Positions 12,401 to 21,634 of a stretch of DNA of 29,318 nt are shown piece after piece. Below the pieces are notes generated by a model, which saw only the letters and a list, made by a program, of their open reading frames with translations, was not told the DNA's origin and searched no databases. The stretch comes from Sphaeroforma sirkka. Lineage: Eukaryota; Opisthokonta; Ichthyosporea; Ichthyophonida. The DNA is taken from positions 42,501 through 71,818 of the forward strand of contig LUCW03000629.1 of NCBI GenBank assembly GCA_001586965.3, written 5' to 3'. The translations under genes were made by a program, and so were the position numbers. Within the stretch, counting starts at the first letter, position 1. Each line of letters starts with the position of its first letter.

Positions 12401-15400
12401 CATACATGTGGCGCATACACACATACGTGTGCTATACACACGTGCATGTGGCGTACGCACATACATGTACATGCACATACATACATGCATACATGTGTAG
12501 CATACACCATGCACGCCCACACACGCCCACACGCGCGTACGTGTGACGCATCGGAGACGGATGCCACACACACATACGTGTGGCATACATCATGTATGCC
12601 CACGCATATATGTGTAGCCTACACACATATATATGTACTATGCACACAAGTACATGTAGCATACACAAATACATGTAGCATACACACATACATGTAGCAT
12701 ACATCATGTATGCCCACACACATGTGTAGCCTACATGCATACATGTGACTTACACTCAGACAGATAGCATACACACATACATGTAGCATACACATACCAT
12801 TCTCATCTAGCACGCACACGCGTAGGTATGTACATATCAACAGAAACACACACCATTCATATCTAGCACGCACACACGTAGTAGGTGTGCACATATCGAC
12901 CTCGACAGACACACACACCTCTGCGAAGAGATTCATCACTGAGGTGAGAGACTATATCGACCTCGACACAAACACACACCTCTGCGAGGAGATTCATCAC
13001 CGAGGTGAGTGACTATATCAACCTCAATACAAACACACACCTCTGCGAAGAGATTCATCACTGAGGTGAGTGACTTGAGTGAGGTTCCTTCGACGTTCTG
13101 GCTCTGCATGAACCTGAAGTAGTCCCACGCCTGATCAAACTTGTTGTGCCGCGCACTCAGCGTCAGTAGCAGTGACATGGTCGTGGCCTTTGGTACCACG
13201 TGCGGAGACTTGCGGATGGCGAAGAACTGTGTGTATGCATGTGTGTAGAGGTGTTAGTGACTGGTGTGGTGTGTTGTGTAGAGGTGTAAGTGACTGGTGT
13301 GGTGTGTATGCATGTGTAGATGTGTTAGTGACTGGTGTGGTGTGTGTATTCATGTGTGTAGAGATGTTAGTGACTGGTGTGGTGTATGTATTCATGTGTG
13401 TAGAGATGTTAGTGACTGGTATGGTGTGTGTACACCTGTGTGTAGATGTGTTAGTGACTGGTGTGGTGTGTGTATGTATGTGTGTAGAGATGTTAGTGAC
13501 TGGTGTGGTGTGTGTACACATGTGTGTAGAGGTATTAGTGACTGGTGTGGTGTGTGTATGCATGTGTGTAGAAGTGTTAGTGACTGGTGTGGTGTGTGTA
13601 CACATGTGTGTAGAGGTGTTAGTGACTGGTGGTGTGGTGTGTGTATGCATGTGTGTAGAGATGTTAGTGACAGGTGTGGTGTGTGTATGCATGTGTGTAG
13701 AGGTGTTAGTGGCTGGTGTAGTGTGTGTATGCATGTGTGTAGATATGTTAGTGACTGGTGTGGTGTGCGTACACATGTGCGTAGAGGTGTTAGTGACTGG
13801 TATGGTGTGTATACACATGTGTGTAGAGATGTTAGTGACTGGTGGTGTGGTGTGTGTATGCATGTGTAGAGAGGTGTTAGTGACTGGTGTGGTGTGTATA
13901 CACATGTGTGTAGAGATGTTAGTGACTGGTGTGGTGTGTTGTGTAGAGGTGTTAAGTGACTGGTGTGGCGTGTGTATGCATGAGTGTAGAGATGTTAGTG
14001 ACTGGTGTGGTGTGTGTATGCATGTGTGTAGATATGTTAGTGACTGGTGTGGTGTGCGTACACATGTGCGTAGCAGAGAGGTGTTAGTGACTGGTGTGGT
14101 GTGTGTATGCATGTGTGTAGAGGTGTTAGTGACTGGTGAGGTGTGTGTACACATGTGTGTAGAGGTATTAGTGACTGGTGTGGTGTTTGTATGCATGTGT
14201 GTAGAGATGTTAGTGACTGGTGTGGTGTGTATACACATGTGTGTAGAGATGTTAGTGACTGGTGTGGTGTGTGTATGCATGTGTGTAGAGGTGTTAGTGA
14301 CTGGTGTGGTGTGTATACACATGTGTGTAGAGGTGTTAGTGACTGGTATGGTGTGTATACACATGTGTGTAGAGATGTTAGTGACTGGTGTGGTGTGTGT
14401 ATGCATGTGTGTAGAGGTGTTAGTGACTGGTGTGGCGTGTGTAAACCTGTGTATAGAGGTGTTAGTGACTGGTGTGGAGTGTGTATGCATGAGTGTAGAA
14501 GTGTTAGTGCCTGGTGTGGTGTGTGTACACATGTGTGTAGAGGTGTTAGTGACTGGTGTGGTGTGTGTAGAAGTGTGTGTAGAGATGTTAGTGACTGGTG
14601 TGGTGTATGTATTCATGTGTGTAGAGATGTTAGTGACTGGTGTGGTGTGTGTATATACATGTGTAGAGGTGTTAGTGACTGGTGTGGTGTATGTATTCAT
14701 GTGTGTAGAGATGTTAGTGACTGGTGTGGTGTATGTATTCATGTGTGTAGAGATGTTAGTGACTGGTATGGTGTGTGTACACCTGTGTGTAGATGTGTTA
14801 GTGACTGGTGTGGTGTGTGTACTCATGTGTGTAGAGGTGTTAGTGACTGGTGTGGTGTGTATACACATGTGTGTAGAGATGTTAGTGACTGGTGTGGTGT
14901 GTGTATGCATGTGTGTAGAGGTGTTAGTGACTGGTGTGGTGTGTATACACATGTGTGTAGAAGATGTTAGTGACTGTTGTGTGTGTGTGTACACATGTGT
15001 GTAGAGGTGTTAGTGACTTGTGTGGTGTGTGTACACATGTGTGTAGAGGTGTTAGTGGCTGGTGTGGGTATGTGTATGCATGTGTGTAGAAGTGTTAGTG
15101 ACTGGTGTGGTGTGTGTGTATATGCATGTGTGTAGAAGTGTTAGTGACTGGTGTGGTGTGTGTATGCATGTATGTAGGTGAGTGATAGTAAGTCGTGGGG
15201 TGTGTGTATGCTTGTGTGTAGAGATGTTAGTGACTGGTGTGGTGTGTGTATGCACGTGTGTAGAGGTGTTAGTGACTGGTGTGGTGTGTGTACGCATGTG
15301 TGTAGAGAGATGTTAGTGACTGGTGTGTGGTGTGTGTGCACATGTGTGTAGAAGGTATTAGTGACTGGTGTGTGGTGTGTATATGCATGTGTGTAGAAGT

Positions 15401-18400
15401 GTTAGTGACTGGTGTGGTGTGTGTGTACACACATGTGTGTAGAGAGTGTTAGTGACTGGTGTGGTGTGTGTGTGTATGCACGTGTGTAGAGGTGTTAGTG
15501 ACTGGTGTGGTGTGTGTACGCATGTGTGTAGAGATGTTAGTGACTGGTGTGGTGTGTGTGCACATGTGTGTAGAGAGGTATTAGTGACTGGTGTGGTGGT
15601 GTGTATATGCATGTGTGTAGAAGTGTTAGTGACTGGTGTGGTGTGTGTACACATGTGTGTAGAGAGTGTTAGTGACTGGTGTGGTGTGTGTATGCATGCA
15701 TGTGTAGAGATGTTAGTGACAGGTGTGGTGTGTGTATGCATGTGTGTAGAGGTGTTAGTGGCTGGTGTAGTGTGTGTATGCATGTGTGTAGATATGTTGA
15801 AGTGACTGGTGTGGTGTGCGTACACATGTGCGTAGAAGTGTTAGTGACTGGTATGGTGTGTATACACATGTGTGTAGAGATGTTAGTGACTGGTGTGGTG
15901 TGTGTGTATGCATGTGTGTAGAGGTGTTAGTGACTGGTGTGGTGTGTATACACATGTGTGTAGAGATGTTAGTGACTGGTGTGGTGTGTGTGTGTATGCA
16001 TGTGTGTAGAGGTGTTAGTGACTGGTGTGTGGTGTGTATACACATGTGTGTAGAGATGTTAGTGACTGTTGTGGTGTGTGTACACATGTGTGTAGAGGTG
16101 TTAGTGACTTGTGTGGTGTGTGTACACATGTGTGTAGAGGTGTTAGTGGCTGGTGTGGTATGTGTATGCATGTGTGTAGAAGTGTTAGTGACTGGTGTGG
16201 TGTGTGTATGCATGCATGTGTAGAAGTGTTAGTGACTGGTGTGGTGTATGTATTCATGTGTGTAGAGATGTTAGTGACTGGTATGGTGTGTGTGTACACC
16301 TGTGTGTAGATGTGTTAGTGACTGGTGTGGTGTGTGTATGTATGTGTGTAGAGATGTTAGTGACTGGTGTGGTGTGTGTACACATGTGTGCAGAAGTATT
16401 AGTGACTGGTGTGGTGTGTGTATGCATGTGTGTAGAAGTGTTAGTGACTGGTGTGGTGTGTGTACACATGTGTGTAGAGGTGTTAGTGACTGGTGTGGTG
16501 TGTGTATGCATGTGTGTAGAGATGTTAGTGACAGGTGTGGTGTGTGTATGCATGTGTGTAGAGGTGTTAGTGGCTGGTGTAGTGTGTGTATGCATGTGTG
16601 TAGATATGTTAGTGACTGGTGTGGTGTGCGTACACATGTGCGTAGAGGTGTTAGTGACTGGTATGGTGTGTGTATACACATGTGTGTAGTAAGAGATGTT
16701 AGTGACTGGTGTGGTGTGTGTATGCATGTGTGTAGAGGTGTTAGTGACTGGTTGTGGTGTGTGTATACACATGTGTGTAGAGAGATGTTAGTGACTGGTG
16801 TGGTGTGTTGTGTAGAGGTGTTAAGTGACTGGTGTGGCGTGTGTATGCATGAGTGTAGAGATGTTAGTGACTGGTGTGGTGTGTGTATGCATGTGTGTGT
16901 AAGATATGTTAGTGACTGGTGTGGTGTGCGTACACATGTGCGTAGAAGGTGTTAGTGACTGGTGTGGTGTGTGTATGCATATGTGTGTAGAGGTGTTAGT
17001 GACTGGTGAGGTGTGTGTACACATGTGTGTAGAGTATTAGTGAGTGACTGGTGTGGTGTTTGTATGCATGTGTGTAGAGATGTTAGTGACTGGTGTGGTG
17101 TGTATACACATGTGTGTAGAGATGTTAGTGACTGGTGTGGTGTGTGTATGCATGTGTGTAGAGGTGTTAGTGACTGGTGTGTGGTGTGTATACACATGTG
17201 TGTGTAGAGGTGTTAGTGACTGGTATGGTGTGTATACACATGTGTGTAGAGATGTTAGTGACTGGTGTGGTGTGTGTATGCATGTGTGTAGAGGTGTTAG
17301 TGACTGGTGTGGCGTGTGTAAACCTGTGTATAGAGGTGTTAGTGACTGGTGTGGAGTGTGTATGCATGAGTGTAGAAGTGTTAGTGCCTGGTGTGGTGTG
17401 TGTACACATGTGTGTAGAGGTGTTAGTGACTGGTGTGGTGTGTGTAGAGTGTGTGTGTAGAGATGTTAGTGACTGGTGTGGTGTATGTATTCATGTGTGT
17501 AGAGATGTTAGTGACTGGTGTGGTGTGTGTATGCATGTGTGTAGAGGTGTTAGTGACTGGTGTGGTGTATGTATTCATGTGTGTAGAGATGTTAGTGACT
17601 GGTGTGGTGTATGTATTCATGTGTGTAGAGATGTTAGTGACTGGTATGGGTGTGCAACACACCTGTGTGTAGATGTGTTAGTGAGTGACTGGTGTGGTGT
17701 GTGTACTCATGTGTGTAGAGGTGTTAGTGACTGGTGTGGTGTGTATACATGTGTGTAGAGATGTTAGTGACTGGTGTGGTGTGTGTATGCATGTGTGTGT
17801 AGAGGTGTTAGTGACTGGTGTGGTGTGTATACACATGTGTGTAGAGATGTTAGTGACTGTTGTGGTGTGTGTACACATGTGTGTAGAGGTGTTAGTGACT
17901 TGTGTGTGTGTGTACACACATGTGTGTGTAGAGGTGTTAGTGGCTGGTGTGGTATGTGTATGCATGTGTGTAGAAGTGTTAGTGACTGGTGTGGTGTGTG
18001 TATGCATGTGTGTAGAAGTGTTAGTGACTGGTGTGTGGTGTGTGTATGCATGTATATGTAGAGGTGATAGTAAGTCGTGGGGTGTGTGTATGCTTGTGTG
18101 TAGAGATGTTAGTGACTGGTGTGGTGTGTGTATGCACGTGTGTAGAGAGTGTTAGTGACTGGTGTGGTGTGTGTACGCATGTGTGTAGAGATGTTAGTGA
18201 CTGGTGTGGTGTGTGTGCACATGTGTGTAGAGGTATTAGTGACTGGTGTGGTGTGTATATGCATGTGTGTAGAAGTGTTAGTGACTGGTGTGGTGTGTGT
18301 ACACACATGTGTAGAGAGTGTTAGTGACTGGTGTGGTGTGTGTATAACACGCATGTACGTGTGTAGAAGTGTTAGTGACTGGTGTGGTGTGTGTACGCAT

Positions 18401-21400
18401 GTGTGTAGAGAGTGTTAGTGACTGGTGTGGGTGTGTGTATGCATGTGTGTAGATATATTAGTGACTGGTGTGGTGTGCGTACACATGTGCGTAGAGGTGT
18501 TAGTGACTGGTGTGCGTGTGTGTGTGTGTATGCATGTGTGTAGAGGTGTTAGTGACTGGTGAGGTGTGTGTGTACACATGTGTGTAAGAGATGTTAGTGA
18601 CTGTTGTGGTGTGTGTACACATGTGTGTAGAGGTGTTAGTGACTTATTGTGTGTGTGTGTACACATGTGTGTAGAGGTGTTAGTGGCTGCATCGGTGTGG
18701 TATGTGTATGCATATGTGTGAAAGAAGTGTTAGTGACTGGTGTGGTGTGTGTATGCATGTGTGTAGAAGTGTTAGTGACTGGTGGTGTGGTGTGTGTATG
18801 CATGTATGTAGAGGTGATATAGTAAGTCATTGGGGTGTGTGTATGTATGCTTGTGTGTAGAGATGTTAGTGACTGGTGTGGTGTGGTGTGTGTATGCACG
18901 TGTGTAGAGGTGTTAGTGACTGTGTGTGGTGTGTGTACGCATGTGTGTAGAGATGTTAGTGACTGACTGGTGTGGTGTGTGTACACATGTGTGAGAGGTA
19001 TTAGTGACTGGTGTGGTGTGTGTATATGCATGTGTGTAGAAGTGTTAGTGACTGGTGTGGTGTGTGTACACATGTGTGTAGAGTGTTAGTGACTGACTGG
19101 TGTGTGTGTGTATGCATGTGTGTAGAGATGTTAGTGACAGGTGTGGTGTGGTGTGTGTATGTATGTGTGTAGAGGTGTTAGTGACTGGTGTGGTGTGTGT
19201 ATGCATGTGTGTAGATATGTTAGTGACTGGTGTGGTGTGCGTACACATGTGCGTAGAGGTGTTAGTGACTGGTGTGGTGTGTGTATGCATGTGTGTAGAG
19301 GTGTTAGTGACTGGTGAGGTGTGTGTACACATGTGTGTAAGAGTATTATTAGTGACTGGTGTGGTGTTTGTATGCATGTGTGTAGAGATGTTAGTGACTG
19401 GTGTGGGTGTGTGTATGCATGTGTGTGTAGAGGTGATGGTGACTGGTGTGGTGTGTATACACATGTGTGTAGAGATGTTAGTGACTGGTGTGGTGTATGT
19501 ATTCATGTGTGTAGAGATGTTAGTGACTGGTATGGGTGTGTGTACACCTGTGTGTAGATGTGTTAGTGACTGACTGGTGTGGTGTGTGTATGCATGTGTG
19601 TAGAGATGTTAGTGACTGGTGTGGTGTGTGTACACATGTGTGTAGAGAGGTGTTAAATGACTGGTATGGTGTGTATACACATGTGTGTAGAGATGTTAGT
19701 GACTGGTGTGGTGTGTGTATGCATGTGTGTAGAGGTGTTAGTGACTGGTGTGGTGTGTATACACATGTGTGTAGAGATGTTTGTGACTGGTGTGGTGTGT
19801 GTATGCATGTGTGTAGAGGTGTTAGTGACTGGTGTGGTGTGTATACACATGTGTGTAGAGATGTTAGTGACTGTTTGTGGTGTGTGTACACATGTGTGTA
19901 GAGGTGTTAGTGACTTTGTGTGGTGTGTGTACACATGTGTAGAAGAAGGTGTTAGTGGCTGGTGTGGTATGTGTATGCATGTGTGTAGAAGTGTTAGTGA
20001 CTGGTGTGGTGTGGTGTGTGTATGCATGTGTGTAGAAGTGTTAGTGACTGGTGTGGTGTGTGTATGCATGTATGTAGAGGTGATAGTAAGTCGTGGGGTG
20101 TGTGTATGCTTGTGTGTAGAGATGTTAGTGACTGGTGTGGTGTGTGTATGCACGTGTGTAGAGGTGTTAGTGACTGGTGTGGTGTGTGTACGCATGTGTG
20201 TGTAGAGATGTTAGTGACTGGTGTGGTGTGTGTACACATATGTGTAGTAAGTATTAGTGACTGGTGTGGTGTGTGTGTATGCATGTGTGTAGAAGTGTTA
20301 GTGACTGGTGTGGTGTGTGTACACATGTGTGTAGAGTGTTAGTGACTGGTGTGGTGTGTGTGTGTATGCATGTGTGTAGAGATGTTAGTGACAGGTGTGT
20401 GTGTGTGTGTATGTATGTGTGTGTAGAGGTGTTAGTGACTGGTGTGGTGTGTGTATGCATGTGTGTAGATATGTTAGTGACTGGTGTGGTGTGCGTACAC
20501 ATGTGCGTAGAAAGTATTAGTAGTACTAGTGACTAGTGTGGTGTTTGTATGCATGTGTGTAGAGAGATGTTAGTGACTGGTGTGTGTGTGTATGCATGCA
20601 TGTGTGTAGAAGTGTTAGTGACTGACTGGTGTGGTGTGTGTACACATGTGTGTAGAGGTGTTAGTGACTGGTGTGGTGTGTGTATGCATGTGTGTAGAGG
20701 TGTTAGTGACTGGTGTGGTGTGTGTATGCATGTGTGTAGAGATGTTAGTGACAGGTGTGGTGTGTGTATGTATGTGTGTAGAGGTGTTAGTGACTGGTGA
20801 GGTGTGTGTACACATGTGTGTAGAGGTATTAGTGACTGGTGTGGTGTTTGTATGCATGTGTGTAGAGATGTTAGTGACTGGTGTGGTGTGTGTATGCATG
20901 TGTGTAGAGGTGATGGTGACTGGTGTGGTGTGTATACACATGTGTGTAGAGATGTTAGTGACTGGTGTGGTGTATGTATTCATGTGTGTAGAGATGTTAG
21001 TGACTGGTATGGTGTGTGTACACCTGTGTGTAGATGTGTTAGTGACTGGTGTGGTGTGTGTATGCATGTGTGTAGAGATGTTAGTGACTGGTGTGGTGTG
21101 TGTATGCATGTATGTAGAGGTGATAGTAAGTCGTGGGGTGTGTGCATATGCACAGATAGTAAAATACGGACGACTGGAAGGGTCAGAGAAGCTAACTGTA
21201 TCTACGTATGTGCGGCAATTAGTAACAGATTTGTACAAGTGTGTTTGTACCAGTATAAACGTGTGTCAGTATTTTCTGGTATAAATGTGGGTGTGGTTGT
21301 ACTAGTACGTCTGTGCGTGTGTTTGTACTAGTATGTATATGCGTGTGACAGTGTCCAAGGACTATACTTGAAATGTGTATGTACATCCGACGGCATCATG

Positions 21401-21573
21401 AATGCACACCCACGAATTTAACTCTATGTATGTGCAGGAAGTGGATCAGAAATACTGTGAGTGTGCGCTTTGTGCGTACATCACTTAGTAACATACAATC
21501 CCACACAACACGATCAAAACGATCAACTTTACATGTACGATATGTGTTCATATATATCTATATATAGATATAT

Positions 21574-21634
<61 letters not shown>

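Noticed and set aside
12182-12939. Cys/His/Tyr-rich ORFs on both strands
   Set aside because: They come from the CA/TG-rich repeat in PPR intron 2; low complexity with no start context or family.
13135-15004. 610-619 codon ORFs on both strands across the 42-bp array
   Set aside because: Unit length is a multiple of three and the composition lacks stops, so every frame is open. No domain is present, and the block lies wholly within a phase-consistent intron of the PPR gene.
13228-21140. CRISPR array
   Set aside because: Repeat units are directly adjacent with no unique spacers, and the setting is a eukaryotic intron.
15052-21284. Many 60-220 codon ORFs of MCVEVLVTGVV or HTTPVTNTST type
   Set aside because: Shadows of the same minisatellite, broken at each unit that is not a multiple of three.
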